Assembly: GCF_964275005.1 (NCBI RefSeq)
Contig: NC_092706.1
Location: 23,830,687 to 23,894,686, forward strand
Direction: 5' to 3'
Source of the DNA: Diadema setosum
Lineage: Eukaryota; Echinodermata; Echinoidea; Diadematoida; Diadematidae
DNA: 64,000 bases
Shown here: piece by piece, positions 1 to 13,026 of the stretch
Numbering within the stretch: the stretch's first letter is position 1
Layout of the letters: every line of letters starts with the position of its first letter
Notes under the pieces: model-generated
The model's database searches: none
What the model was told of the DNA's origin: nothing
What the model saw: the letters and a program-made list of their open reading frames with translations, nothing else
Translations under genes and position numbers: made by a program

Positions 1-356
1 CATCCCAGCAATACAGGGGGATGAGAAGGGTAGGGTTCTCCTTTGGATGGGTACCACAGAGGTTACGACAGGTCTATAGGACCAATGTTACCTCACTTGT
101 TGCATAACAAGGAATATGATTACAAATATCACATATTTTCTGAATATTTTCTTTGCTTTTTTTAACAGGTTTAATTGCAAATATCTCAGCTTGACAAGAA
201 CAAAGAAAACTTGTTTTGCAATCAAAATCTTTATTTCAACCTTAAAATCAGGAATAAACAGACTTGTTTATTTCATGTAGCACAATGAGCAAAACTAATT
301 CCCAAATTAGGAGGACATTGACATTCTCTTGTCATTGAAAATATGAGATATATGAA

Positions 357-454
357 CCCATTGAGGATGGTCTGATTTTGCTACAAGACATACGATGTAC
401 ATGTATTTCCCATAGCCACCTGCTTGAGTATACTCGGGACTCATCTTCAAAGGG
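357..454 (-). mobile_element. Short TTAA MITE, family F, copy 1
   Basis: A 98-bp inverted-repeat element with ends CCCATTGAGGATGG and CATCTTCAAAGGG and the internal palindrome GAGTATACTCGGGA. It is followed by TTAA (455-458) and preceded by a mutated TGAA. It is the reverse-oriented relative of the copies at 7073 and 16599. Confidence 0.75.
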
Positions 455-1093
455 TTAATTCTTCTCAGGAAGCTTCCTGTATAAAATCAGGAGGAGTAGG
501 CAGTTAAAGACATAAAATAACATGCAAATTAAAGGCTTTTCCAATGCCAAAAACAGTACAAATAAATGATAACTACTTTTCCCTGTAAATGATCCTCAGC
601 CTGAATTCGACTAAACTAGAGGAAACAAGGGGGGGGGGGGGAGGGAGGTTGCCCCGGACTTTCTGAGGTGTATAAGGGACTCAAATGCCACTGTCCTTAA
701 TCCAAGTCTCACTTTCAAACAGGGTGAAAGTGATTTGACCAATAAGACTAGGATTGAAGGACCTCTCCCCCTCCCCCCATAAAAAAAAAAAAAGTAAAAT
801 AAAAAATGGGTAGCTACTCAGCTAGTTAATTCTGGTGAAATTGCCAACACTACTTGCATTTACCAGCAGTCCATATCATGCACAAGAACAAAGCAGTGTC
901 AGATGGACCAGCATTATCCCGAGTTTATCATTACGCTGATTTCCAAAGCAGATTCGAGACTCTTTAAAAGGCCATTCTAAAGCCCTTCAGTCTGCCTCAT
1001 TTTATAGCCTATTATCTTTGATGCAAAGCACCTATTAGCACTGAAAAATCCCTGTCGCTTTAAAGCACCTCCTTCCTAGAAAGTCATTTTCAG

Positions 1094-1136
1094 CATTACT
1101 GCCAGACAGTCTACCGTAACTAATCTGGCAGTAATG
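1094..1136. repeat. Short perfect hairpin
   Basis: Arms CATTACTGCCAGA (1094-1106) and TCTGGCAGTAATG (1124-1136) pair perfectly over 13 bp around a 17-base loop. A further CCTTCC/GGAAGG pair outside could extend the stem. The flanks (960-1240) do not look like a known repeat here. It could be a small-RNA precursor or a cruciform. Confidence 0.6.
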
Positions 1137-1277
1137 GGATAATTAAAGGAAGGAATGCTGTCAAAACATTGCTGGAATTCTCTTTCCTCCTCAAATTCCA
1201 TGACAAGTTACTTTTGTTGTCACACTCATGGAGGTAAATCAATTTTTTTTCGAGCAGTTTTGTTGGTTGTTCATTAA

Positions 1278-1787
1278 CTCTTTATGTGCCACGTTCGCAC
1301 GTCCGACTCAGTCGACGGCGTGCCAACTTCGCATATTCTGCTCAACAAACAAAGCCGCCAAAACCGATCGATAAATCGGCTAATCACTGCTAATCCCGTG
1401 GCACAATGAAAGCGTGTCTTGTGCTTTTGTTCCTCTCATATATGGCTTGCATTCTATGTGGTGATTACTATCAAACTGTGTTCCCAACTAGATTTGCTCG
1501 TACATTCTAAGTTACTGTCACGGTTTTATGTGCAAAAGTCATGCCTTTACAGTAATGTAGCAAATGGCCATTCAAAAGAAAAATTGAACGTAGATTTGTC
1601 AAACAATTTATATCCAAACAAAGCTTGGCATTGCTCTTTAACTTTGCTTCCTATTATGCTCATCTTAACAGAAATTTGTAGAAGTTATACAAATTGGAGT
1701 AACAGAACTTTTTTCTCAAAGCGTGACTACCTTCCTGTCTCAGAATAACGTGGCACACAGGGGGTTTCCTCCGTGGCACATAAAGAG
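1278..1787. mobile_element. 510-bp TTAA-flanked MITE, family E
   Basis: Perfect 16-bp terminal inverted repeats CTCTTTATGTGCCACG / CGTGGCACATAAAGAG, flanked by TTAA at 1274-1277 and 1788-1791, so the palindrome totals 20 bp. Extra CGTGGCACA copies lie inside at about 1399 and 1749. The TTAA target duplication fits piggyBac- or Kolobok-type transposases. It contains a 109-codon open frame with no recognised domain, so it is called non-autonomous. Confidence 0.85.
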
Positions 1788-3369
1788 TTAAGTAACATTA
1801 GTTAAAGCACCGCAATGAAATTGGTTGGCAAAAAAATAAATAAATAAATAAACAAACAAACAAGACATTTTTTCCAGCTTAAAACACAAATTGCAATGTG
1901 TCAATTATTAATTGAACAAGAAAATTCACAGCCTGTCAACCTGTTGCTTAAAGAGTCTGTAGTATGCAGGCAGTTAGCATTGGTCTCTTAATTAGCAGCT
2001 AGTGACATCACCATTTTGTGTATTTGCCAATAAGGTATTGATACAAATAGTGAAATCTGTTTGTTTGCTGCTCTGCTTATTACTCCAGTGAGTAGTCAAT
2101 GTAACAGTCAGTGTGTGTCTTGTTATCATCTCAATGTGAATCATACCTCGGTGACATGATCCCTTATCTCAATTGGCAACATTAAAAAAAAAAAATCCTG
2201 ACTTGATTTTGAGGATCAAAAATACTGAGTTGAGTTTTAGAACTTTCCAATTATTCATGTAATTGAAAACAGTGTATTTACATTATTTGATATCCACATT
2301 TGAGATATTTTGAAAAAAAAAATGTTGAGAAAATGAACATGTTTTTTGGCTTACCTTAATTATTTTTATTTCTGAGAAACGAGGTCTTGTCACCCCAGGG
2401 AAAAAGTAACGCTGGTAGTTTACACAAGCATGTTGTGTTCAGAAACATTACAGTTTAGATAAAACCATCTTACAATAACTGTTACAAAAAGAGACAAACT
2501 ATTTCTCCATCTTTAACCATTCCCCCTCCCCTCATTTTATTCTTAATTTTAATTGGTATAATACTAAATACGCACGAATCCACATGATTGACTGATCAGA
2601 ACGAACTTACAAGGGCTTCTCTCTGGAACATTGCTTCACTGTCAAAAATGCACTGGACTTCAAAGAGCAGCTGATCTTATGACAAGTGCATGAACAACCC
2701 TGCAATGTTTGTCTGAGAATGCACGCGCTGTCATGGCAGCAGTATCGAATCCTCTCGCTGCACTTTCAGACACACCCAAGCTATCGTATATCAATACACA
2801 ATATTATGGCTCTAACTGGAATATTATGTATCGATACGAGACCATGCTTCAGACACAACTTCCTGATATACCATAATTGTACGGCACAGCATCAAACCTC
2901 ACATACTTTCACGTTTCACAAGAAGCTCTTGAATATGAGTCTCTCCCTAGTGCAGTAACAAGTTTGCGTGGGCTTTGCGCATTGTGTTTTTACATTGAGC
3001 TGGCTTCATTTCTAATTCCCCCAAAAGTCATGCCTACTTATACAATGTATGGATATGAGAGTATTCAGATACGAATATACTTTGTATGAATATATGTCTA
3101 TACTAAAATGACGCTCAAACCACCATCTCAATATTTGACCAAGGATTGCCAGTTATGATGAAGAGAGTGACTTACAGTTGTATGAGCTACTTTGTGCACA
3201 AAAGAGCTTGAAATTTGATACCATTAATACCAGGACCTGAATTCAGGCTTTTGCTAAAAACTGGCATACCTGTATGATATATATTCATATGACATATCAA
3301 TATACATTGTACTGCCATCCAGACACATAAAAATGTCCCACATCCATACTAGAACTAAACTAGTCTGAA

Positions 3370-3447
3370 GGGGCGAGGGGGGAGAGTAGGAACAAAAACC
3401 ACTCTGATGGGGCGAGGGGGGAGATTAGGAACAAAAACCACTCTGAT
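3370..3447 (+). repeat. Two-copy tandem repeat, period 39
   Basis: Two 39-base units, nearly identical, each starting GGGGCGAGGGGGGAGA and ending CCACTCTGAT, with one substitution visible (AGAGTAGG against AGATTAGG). Confidence 0.85.
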
Positions 3448-3833
3448 GGGCAATTGAATAATTAGCTCTCACTTCTTAATGCATTGAAAACTATTACCCA
3501 CCCCTACCTCCCCCTCCCTCCCCCAGCCTCAATTACGAACATCTCAACATCATCCAATGGGCTATTTCTATTTCACACCCTCATGCGTCCCCTCGACCGC
3601 AATCCAGCACCCTTGGTTGGGAGACCGAAACAAATGCCTTCCTTAGGTTTCTCTCATCCATTTCTTCCTGTTCCCATCTAAAATAAAGACATGCGAAAGA
3701 AGGGGAAAAGAAAGAGCGCCTTGATCTTCTTACCAGTCACACAGGTGCTTCTTCTCAGCTCCGCGAGCATTCAGAGATGATAAACTTCTTTATGGTTCTA
3801 CTCCTTCGCGCAAATTCACATTCGTCATTATTA

Positions 3834-3873
3834 GGGGGGAGGGGAGGGGAGGGGAGGGGAGGGGAGGGGAGGA
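3834..3873 (+). repeat. (GGGGA)n microsatellite
   Basis: About seven GGGGA units after a run of six G. The plus strand has four or more G-runs with one-base loops, so it could form a G-quadruplex. Confidence 0.9.
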
Positions 3874-6800
3874 TAAGATACTGTGGAACACGATGATGTA
3901 AAATTTGTAACAATTTTTGCTGATTATTTCATTTCCAACAAATGATCTCGAGATGAAAGAGCCTGGGTATGTAACATCAACCACTCCTATATGATAAAAG
4001 AATAGAAAGAAAACACAGTTTAATAAAGCTTTCACGTAATTCAAATATCATGACACTGGATCCTTGTCATACGTGCAGTTTGTTTGATCTAAAGTGAATG
4101 GGAAGGGGGAAAAAGTGAAGCAAAGAATAAAAAGTTAAATCATTCATGTAAAATGGCAGGCTATCATTCACCTGCCCAAAACCTGTATTCATACAGATAA
4201 ATGGGTTCATGTCCCACCCACACATGTATCATTTCATACAAAAACTTTATTCAGTTCAAGTGGAAATGTTCGCACCAGAAATTTTTCGTACTCGGTACAC
4301 GGTTGGCAAAGAAGAATTTTGTTTGTTTTTTATTTTGCAGAGAGTCACAGCAATTGCGTAAGCACTTTAAAGCAAATATAAAAGCATTTTTCACTTCAAA
4401 TTTTTGCACTATTGTAATAATCTAACAATGGTGACTTTTTGGGGGAATGCTTCCCCTCCAAAATTACATGCATACGACCATGCTTTAAGGGGAAAAAAAA
4501 GAGAGGAAAAAATGAAAAATCTTTGCCCTACAATGTGGAAGTACCAGTATTACAACAGTACATCGTACAACAACATATTATTAAAGGAATTTAAAACATG
4601 CTGTTGTCACGCTCTACAACTCATGCATATATTTGAATGAATAATACCTGCCATCCACATTCCATTCACAGCACCTTCATGCCCAGGGTTGCGACTTTGT
4701 GGCAACGTGCCAAACTCATTAGGTGGCACATGATGCACGCCATACGCCAAGTCAGTAAACTATTCCATACTACATCGGTATCATGATTATTTGTACCATT
4801 TTGAGCCTTTCTGTTCTTCATAATAGCCTATTCACAGATGTATTCATGAACGCGAATGTTTCCTCGTTTAAGATCCAGCAGCACGCTCTGCAGTTCACTG
4901 CTTTCTTCCAAAACACATTTCAAAACTCGGAATCTGCTTTGTATGACCCTATTAGGCACTCCTCTAGCAAGTTTCCAGGTTGTCAGATCATCCTTTATTT
5001 TCTAAAAGGGGAAAAATGGTAATGTGGCAAAACAACTCTATTACCACCCATTGACAAGACCATTTTTTCTTGTGATGTGTTTTGTGTACTACCTAAATGT
5101 TTGTTGCTGTTTTGTTTTTCTGGGCATTTTTCATACTTTCCTATTGACTAGCAACTGCAATTGCTTTTATCATGCTAATTTCCATAACTGAAATTAGTTT
5201 TTCTCACTTTACTTCTTCTACCTCAAAGACCTGTTATTACCACAGAGATTCTTGCACAAGGCCGATTGAATGATACCCCAACGAGTGTTCACATAGTAAC
5301 TCTAATACTTATAATCATCTGCACTAAGCTTCATTTTTTATTAATTGTTCCTGACTTATTTGTCATTTGTTTGTTTAAATCTATTCATGTGTCTGCTATT
5401 TGTTTTGTGGATTTTTTGTCTTCTAAGTGGCCAGAACAGGAAAGTATGCAAGTCTGCAGGAAGCCACAGGGAGTTCCTCCGACATGAAGGTGCAAAAGGG
5501 TGTCACTTAATATGAACGGGTTCAGCGTCATTTTTTTTAAAACATTTTAAAGTAAGTCTATCATCAAATTGAGCATAATAGAACCTTTCCAGCAATTCCT
5601 CGCTTGTTACATAACAAGTAACATTCTCAAATTTATAATTAAAAAATACCCCATATTATCTTATCATTTTACTTTTTTTAAAGCAGCTTTAATGGCAGCT
5701 ATCCTAGATTACCAAACATTCACTCATTTTGCGATAAAACTCTTAACTGTCTTTACACCATGACATCCAATCACTAATCTGATTCATACGCACAACTGTT
5801 GCTTTTTTTTTAAAGAACAGGATAATTGCTTCTATTTAATAGAAAATGCAACTGAAGAGTATTCCTACCAACAGAGAAAGCATGATAATGTATGTCCTGT
5901 GTTCTATTTCATCACGGAGCCTACGGTATCTTCACCCTTGACCATATCAGGGTAACCTCTGGCAGGTATCCAGCCGCAGTTCCGTCACCTGAAGCACTTG
6001 CAAACATGTATCCCTCCTCAAAAACTTCAATGACCTACAGGCTTAGCTCTCACAACCAAACAAACAAAAAATCACAATAATCAAACGTCTGTCATCTTTT
6101 CAGCTCGGCCAGTTTATCATTGATAATTTCTCATCTTCCCCTTCTGTAGGTGACAAGTATCAAAATTTAAACATACAGTGCGTGACAGATCAAGTGATAT
6201 ATTGCAGACGGAGAGAGAGAGAGTATGTGAAGCAAAACTTTACAAGGCTGCATCATCTGTAGATAGCTGCCAATTGTTTGTTCACATTTGCTTCAGTAGG
6301 CCTTTGCAATTAATCCATCCATTACCTTGCAACAAAAACGCTCACCCTTCCGCACTGTCTCCCAACAACAAAAAGAGTGAATACTTTGCCTCTTCTCAAG
6401 TGATAATTAACTTAAAAGTAAAAAAAAAAAAAAAACCGAATGAAAAAAAAAACAACAACAAATCTGAAGAATGTTACTTTAGTCGTCTACTGGAACTCTT
6501 TGGTTGTTTTCGAGGAGTTAGAACACACTCTCACACATTAGCTTTCTCTCTGACACACACAAACACACACACATATGCACAAAGGGTTCAGTTTGTTGGA
6601 CTCAATGGGGTGTAACTGAGGGAGGGGTGAAAACTTCCCCATTCACCCTCGCCCACGTTTTGGTCCACTGCAAAGACCTGATACCCGGTTACTCCAGTGC
6701 ATTGTCTGGCTGAGCAAAAGTTTCCTCCAAGAAGCCGGACGACCTACGCAATCCCTTCATCTGCATCGGGGCGCATCATTCCGGACACTAGTAAGATGTC

Positions 6801-7072
6801 TCAATTGGCCACTTGGCAAGCATATTCAAATTCAAGGACCGTTGTCACCAGCCCTCTGAAATATCTCAATCCCAGGTCATTCTGTTCACCTGCAGAGACA
6901 AGCTTCTTGCGTTGCGAGGGGTAACCCGTAAGGATGGAAGGGAGATATTGCATCTACCCCAAACTAGTCATCCCAAATTCCAGAATCTCTCCTCTTCTTT
7001 ACTTTCTTTCTGAAAAAATTAAAAAAAAAATACCCATATGTTGACTTTAAAAACAGTTTGCCACAACTTTAA

Positions 7073-7157
7073 CCCACTGAAGATGAGTGCCGAGTATACT
7101 CGGGCAGGTGTCTATGGGAGGTGCGTGTTGTTGCAAAATCAGCCCGTCCTCAACGGG
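7073..7157 (+). mobile_element. Short TTAA MITE, family F, copy 2
   Basis: An 85-bp element flanked by TTAA on both sides (7069-7072 and 7158-7161). The ends are CCCACTGAAGATGAG and CGTCCTCAACGGG, with the internal phrases GAGTATACTCGGGCAGGTG and TGCAAAATCAG shared with the other copies. Confidence 0.82.
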
Positions 7158-9190
7158 TTAAGACATGTTGGTTCCTGAAGGGATCCTATGTTTGTGGAGG
7201 TTCTTGAGGCACGTCTGAGAACAACAAACATGGCAACTGAATCCAAAGTTTATAAAAGTACTGAATGAAAGAACTCATTGTGAGGTTGACGTGTGGAAAA
7301 GATATCACTAAGTTTGAATACATTACTAAACTTGGCCTACTGTCTAGTGATTATAATCCGCAGTGATACAGTGTAGAACACAAATTGTACAGAAAGAAAA
7401 CAAATATTTTGAACAGAACAGGAAAGATAATCACTACTGGTGTGCAAATTCGAATAATGTCGAACATGTAAAAAGGTCAGGTAGCTCATTTAGCTTGCAC
7501 AGATTGAAATGGTGCAACAACATTTATAATAAGCATTTTTATTTTCTAATTGTCCTAGTTAGCAAATGGAGTCATATTCAAGAATCTCTTGAAAGCACCT
7601 GATATAGCTATACTTGTAGGTTTATTAAAGCAGAAGCTTAACTATCCATTAGGGAAAGATGTGGATTTAATCATGGTCAACAGACATAATCAAAAACTTG
7701 TCACTGTTGTGTAATTTCTATGAATCTTACTCAACTTGATGACTAAACCATTGATCAAAAAAAAAGTAAAAAAAAAAAGTACAAGTTGTAAAAAGCTTTG
7801 TACTGGTAGTTATTTCTACAGAAATATGCAAATTACAGAGTGCAGTTAGGCCGTGTATCAGTTTTACACACATCTTCACCCAAAACAACAAACTAACTTT
7901 AATGTTGTTACAAAATCGAGTTTTTCTTTTCTTTTCTTTTGAAAAACTATTTGCACACTTTATGGAAACTTCATTAAAAAGAGATTGATAATACAAAACC
8001 TTACATTGATATTCTATGCAACTAAAATGTATCTTTAGGTAAAATAGAATCAATGTTTATCAAAGGTTACAAAAAAAGTTCATATATTTGTATTAAATAT
8101 CCATGAACGTTCATACTGGATGAATTTTACTCTTCTGCTGTGTATTATTCTTAAATTCCAAAGAGGTTAAAAGTTTAACAGGGTTGCGTTCAGTTAAAGT
8201 AATGAAATATTTTTAAAAATAGATAAAATCACATTCTTAGCATCACAGGATTAATTTCACTGTTCAACCATATCACAACTCTGTTTTTGTCCACCTACAC
8301 ACATAACACTGACAGCTGCAGAATATATCCAACTAACTAGCACAGTGATATTCATGAATTGAAAACACTTTATTGAAAAAGGGCCCATTACATCACAAAA
8401 AAATGCAAAAGAAGAAGAAGAAGAGGAAGCAATACAAACCCATGCACATCCACGCATACCTACACGTTGTAAAAAAAACAAAAGCTAACTTTATTCCTCA
8501 CGAGCCTTTGTAGCGTACACAACAGCGCGCTGTATTCAGGTTCTATTTTTACATGGGGTATTTTTATGCTCAGTTCAGTGTGTGTCAATCTCAATTCTGA
8601 AGTACTACTACTATCAGGCTCCACTAACAAACCCTGTCAAACTATTTATCAACGAACAAAATCAGTGCACAAACAAACAAAAGGGGGGTGAAAAAAGGAA
8701 GCAATACATCTACTGCTGAACTAAATCCACACATTAGTATGGAAACTTTGTGCTGGGCAAACACTTCCACAGTCAGCGGAAAGAAACAAAACAGATTACG
8801 GGAAGAAAAAGAATGAAACAGCATCACTCAAAAGCTAGTAAAACATTCTTTTTTCTACTGTATACAGGCAAATACTTTAAGGTTGTTTACTGTCAAGCAA
8901 CAATGGGTTCTCAACATTCCAAGAGATTCTCCATTCTTCCCTTCTTCCTCTTTTTTTTCTTCCTACCCACTGCAGTACCACAGTGGCTTCTGTTTTGGCA
9001 TTCCGTCAATCTTCCTGATGCGATTTTGGGAATGTGTGACAGCCCTATACGCCGGTATCAGAAAAAGAAAAGAAAAGAAAAGAAAAAAAGAATGTGTGTC
9101 ATTCTGGCGCATCCTTAAAGCCCCAAGTCACCACTTTTGCCAACTGTTCCATGACACCTGACCTTCCAGTGACTTGTGGCATCAGCAGGT
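7158..9190. other. Gene-poor stretch, no exon recognised
   Basis: AT-rich, with A/T runs and a small GAA run near 8410. Open frames near 8750-9160 come from low-complexity AAAAG repeats. Nothing else is supported. Confidence 0.55.
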
Positions 9191-9336
9191 GCATTCACAT
9201 CCAATGATGGTGAAATACCGCGCTATCTCGTGTGGTCATTTGTAATGTGAATGCAAAATATACCACAAAATGCACCATGAAATACATCGTGAAAAACTGA
9301 TATTTAGTGAAAAACTGATATTTAGCACTGATCGGA

Positions 9337-9536
9337 AGTGCATGGTCCCGGTGTTTTAGTCAAATGCGTATGCGGGCGCATGGCGCAAGTTTCCTATAGA
9401 GAATTACGCTATTGACTCCTCTTTAGCGCTTACGCTTTGGCCCACTTTCCCCGAGTCCGAAGAAGTCCGATTCACTGTCGTCAGTGGTGGGATCACAGTT
9501 CGGCTCATGATTTGGCTGAGGGGGATGACAGCTTTA
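9337..9536 (+). mobile_element. Truncated copy of TTAA MITE family A
   Basis: This repeats the first 200 bases of the element at 9723 almost exactly (GTGCATGGTCCCGGTGTTTT through GATGACAGCTTTAA) and then stops. The phrase AAAAACTGATATTTAG sits just before it (about 9292 and 9310) and just after it (9537), so the truncation is associated with a local duplication. Confidence 0.85.
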
Positions 9537-9722
9537 AAAAACTGATATTTAGTGCAGTACGTAATTCAAACTTTGCACAAAATACCCATACGAGATTTTA
9601 GTATAAATTGTGTCACGAAATATCAACTCGTGTGACATGACATACTTTTTGTACTTCCCGTCTTTTCCTCACCGGAGATGTGTGCCTGCCAAGTGCTTAC
9701 CAGAAATAGCATTGCATATAGC

Positions 9723-10151
9723 AGTGCATGGTCCCGGTGTTTTAGTCAAATGCGTACGCGGGCGCATGGCGCAAGTTTCCTATAGAGAATTACGCTATTG
9801 ACTCCTCTTTAGCGCTTACGCTTTGGCCCACTTTCCCCGAGTCCGAAGAAGTCCGATTCACTGTCGTCAGTGGTCGGATCACAGTTCGGCTCATGATTTG
9901 GCTGAGGGGGATGACAGCTTTAATTAGCAAACTTCTTTTGTGATGTCATAATAACAAGCACATATACACGCACCCTGGCATTGCTACAGACTGCGCGATG
10001 CGCAGAGAAGACAACAAAGGCAACGTTACTTAGCAACACATGCGCACTTTACTCTTGATGACAGCTAAACTTCGGTAATCTTCGTATCAATGCTAACGGT
10101 GATCGGCAGTATCATCAACAGCGCCCTCTACACTACCGGGACTATGCACCT
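9723..10151 (+). mobile_element. TTAA MITE family A, copy 2
   Basis: About 429 bp. The left end AGTGCATGGTCCCGG has lost one G from the family end. The right end is CCGGGACTATGCACCT, followed by TTAA (10152-10155). It is a close match over its full length to the element at 39071. The left TTAA is not present. Confidence 0.85.
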
Positions 10152-10155
10152 TTAA

Positions 10156-10760
10156 AGTCGGACGATCATCACCCCTAATGGTACGTTATTGCATAACTCT
10201 TCCGAACGAATGAAATTTGTGCATGCAATTGCGCAATGCCAGACTGCAGTGCTGTCCATAAACGTGTGGGACAGTGCTGCCACTGAGACACGTATGTGTG
10301 TACACATTGTGACCGCGAGCTGCGGTGATTGGAGGAGAGAGGCCAGAAGACGCATGGCTCTTTTGGCCTCTCTTCATGTGCATGCGCACTGTGAGTGTGC
10401 GTCCATTCGGCACTGATCGGAAGCTCTCGTGGCTTGGACAGCCATTTTGGGTCAGGTGATTTTGAGCGCAGTTTGTGTTCGCTGACCCATTGAGCCAGCG
10501 CTATTCTCATTCGGTGTCACGACATTTGATACAGAATGAAGGGAGGCAGCGTGTTGCATTCATCTCCGTGCCGCACAAACCACTCGCCACGATCGTGAAG
10601 GCTTTATATGAGAGCAGCACCATACAAATTACCGTGATATCTATTACTGTGGTATTTTGCTGATGAGAAAATGGTGCCAAGAAATTACCGTAGTATTTAA
10701 TACCGTGATAATTCAAACGTGAATAGACGTATAGATGTGCTAGAATGGTCACAGCAGCGG
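10156..10760. other. CpG-richer segment of unknown nature
   Basis: Directly after the MITE, this segment is unusually rich in CpG and GTGCG/GCGC words and has open frames on both strands without recognisable domains. The 14-mer GCACTGATCGGAAG occurs here (about 10410) and again at about 9326 beside the truncated MITE. Near 10635-10720 there are imperfect palindromes based on TACCGTGATA/TATTACGG. It may be part of a larger mobile element or an unrecognised promoter. Confidence 0.35.
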
Positions 10761-12640
10761 TGGCTCTGAGCAGGTGTTCTAATTCTTTAATCCACCTGCC
10801 GTATCCCTTTGAAGTCTATCATCACTTCGACTGACTTCTTTCCCTTTTGTTTAGATTCTGCTATCCCCACCATAGACTACCAGCTCAAAAGCAAGGTATA
10901 AGTTTTTAGCCGGCATAGAATACCTAAAATAATCACTGACCTGAGTCATGTTTCCTTAATATTTTTTTTTTTAATCAATGCCAAACACTGAAAAAAAAAA
11001 ATGTTCACACTTACATATTAAGAGCCTTACCATACAAATACATTTTTTATACAGAAATGTAAATACAAAAGATATGCAAAACAATAAAAAACATTGGACA
11101 ATAGAAAATTCAGACATTGTAATCTCTAAATAATACAAAATAGGCCACTAGAGACCGCCACGTGATGGTATGACAACACAATGTAGGTTAGTAAATGCTT
11201 TGTTTCCAATTATAAACAAAACTTCTTTTTTTTTATTTTGGTTAATAATGCATCAGGTAGGATTTGAACCAAGGTCTTCTCGTTTCTCGTTCATACACAC
11301 CCGAAGATGAGTCTTTAAAAAACATCAAGTTCTGGTATGCTATATGATAATCAAAAACTCTTGTAAGTGGGTATCACCAAATATCACCTTCATGATCCAC
11401 ATAGTAATAAAAGAAAAATCAGTACATCTTGAATTTTTCCTTCTTCTTTTATGATAAGCCACCTGCCAAAATAAGCATCATGAAGCATGTGTATGTGGAC
11501 AGCACACCTGCACATAATGAAAAAAAAAAAATGAATTCTTTCAGAAATTCCACGATGCAACTCATAGGGCACTAGGCACAAGGTAAGGATGCCTGGGTAG
11601 AGTCATACTTTGGTCATTGCTTAAACACACAGTTTGGAAATTTAAAGTACTTCGTTTGCAGCTGAGTTTTATTACATGTTCATTTGTTTATTCGTTTGTT
11701 TGTTTGTCTTGCCAACTGTGAACAGCTGGGAATACAATATCTATTCACACATTCCTATCAAACAAGCAAGATTTAAATTCTTGTATGTAATGGACCCCGC
11801 ATCTCACAGTCCACAGCCTGGGCTTCTACTAAACTACAATGTATGTTGTGCTTTCCTGTAAAATGACTCTTTTCATTATCAAGCCTGAAACATGTAAAAC
11901 AATTTGCCTTTTTTTTTTTGGGGGGGGGGAATTCATATAGGGTACTCAATCAATATGATTGACAGGTTGCGATATCAGACACAGAGGTATTGAAAATGTA
12001 TTACACTGAATTGATTTGTGTTTGAGTATAAATATTTTTTTAAAAGTTGAATTGCTCTATGTTATTTTTTGTTTTTTTTTTCAGTCTACATTTTGATAAA
12101 TTAGCATGCACAATGACTGGGTCTGGAAATTTTAGACTAGGCTGTTGTGTCTGTGCCCAGGCCAGGTATATTACCGGTCAGTGTTGACGTTGGTCTTGAG
12201 CACTGTTTGTGAACCTTGGGGTCATGTTTGCAGTCTAAATAACATTAGCATTTTCTTGTGTTTGACAAGATCAAGGGATTTCTACCCCCCCCCCCCCCCC
12301 TTTACAGATAGTAGAATACACAATCAGATTTGCTGACATTAGGAAGCATTATTTACTCTGGTATGAAAACAAACAAACGAACAAAATACTAAATTCAATC
12401 CACCAACCTACACTTGTGAAGACAAGGCAAATCATAAGGTTTTGTATTTGGTATGCTTTAATCTTACCCCTCTCCACATGTACATGTATACATGTATGTA
12501 TGTTGTGTGTAAGGGTGTGTGTGTGTGTGTGCAGTATTTGTGATACATGTATGTGGGTGTACCTATGTGCAGTGTATACATCTGTACATGTGTAAAAAAA
12601 AAACAACAACAACAACAACAACAAAACACAAACTACAAAC
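10761..12640. other. Gene-poor stretch, no exon recognised
   Basis: AT-rich. It contains a T11G10 double homopolymer near 11910, a C16 run near 12285, and (GT)n near 12514-12532 with (CAA)n near 12603. A GGTTCAAATCC B-box-like word near 11255 on the minus strand has no matching tRNA fold. Confidence 0.55.
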
Positions 12641-12647
12641 ATACACA

Positions 12648-12815
12648 CTGTAAAACCAGAAATGTTCATTGTATAACACTTTCACACATTGCCAATGGCA
12701 TTCATTGCATTGTGGAGGCAAACACTTTTGTGATGCATTTTACTTTTGCAAGTCTCTGCTCCTTGCAAAATTCGCAAAAGTTTTGTGCAAGCGAAAATTT
12801 CTGGTCTTGGAGTAG
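12648..12815. mobile_element. Decayed MITE with CTGTAAAACCAG end
   Basis: Imperfect inverted ends: CTGTAAAACCAGAAATGTT on the left, and GCGAAAATTTCTGGTCTTGG then AGTAG on the right. The inside is rich in TTGCAAA/TTCGCAAA words. It is related in style to the elements at 16298, 53373 and 57822. Confidence 0.6.
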
Positions 12816-13026
12816 GTAAAAGGCTCAGAGATGGAATGTAAGCCTAGTAATCTACATCTCTACATCACAGCTACTCTCTCCCCTCCCTCCTCCCCAGCCC
12901 CCCCCCCCCCCTTCTCTCTTCCAATCCTTATTCTTCACCAGTTGACCAGCTTATCTTTATCCCTTTCAGTATGCTGCGCACCTGTACTGATTTATCTTGG
13001 GGTATTGGGATACATCTTTGTTTGTT

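Larger units (their letters stand above)
1792..7068. other. Gene-poor stretch, no exon recognised
   Basis: AT-rich sequence with short open frames that show no family motif. Visible structure is limited to an ATAA/ACAA simple run near 1830-1862, the tandem repeats at 3370 and 3834, and a somewhat GC-richer island at 6640-6990 without splice-bounded coding signal. Confidence 0.6.

Noticed and set aside
1060..1150. Resemblance of the hairpin to the miR-8/miR-200 precursor
   Set aside because: The minus strand shares ACTGTCTGG with the family, but the seed positions do not match and that word falls partly in the loop.
1419..1748. A 109-codon open frame as a protein gene
   Set aside because: It lies wholly inside a MITE, has no domain and no plausible codon bias.
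11235..11290. tRNA gene on the minus strand suggested by GGTTCAAATCC
   Set aside because: No acceptor stem, D-arm or anticodon arm can be formed around it.
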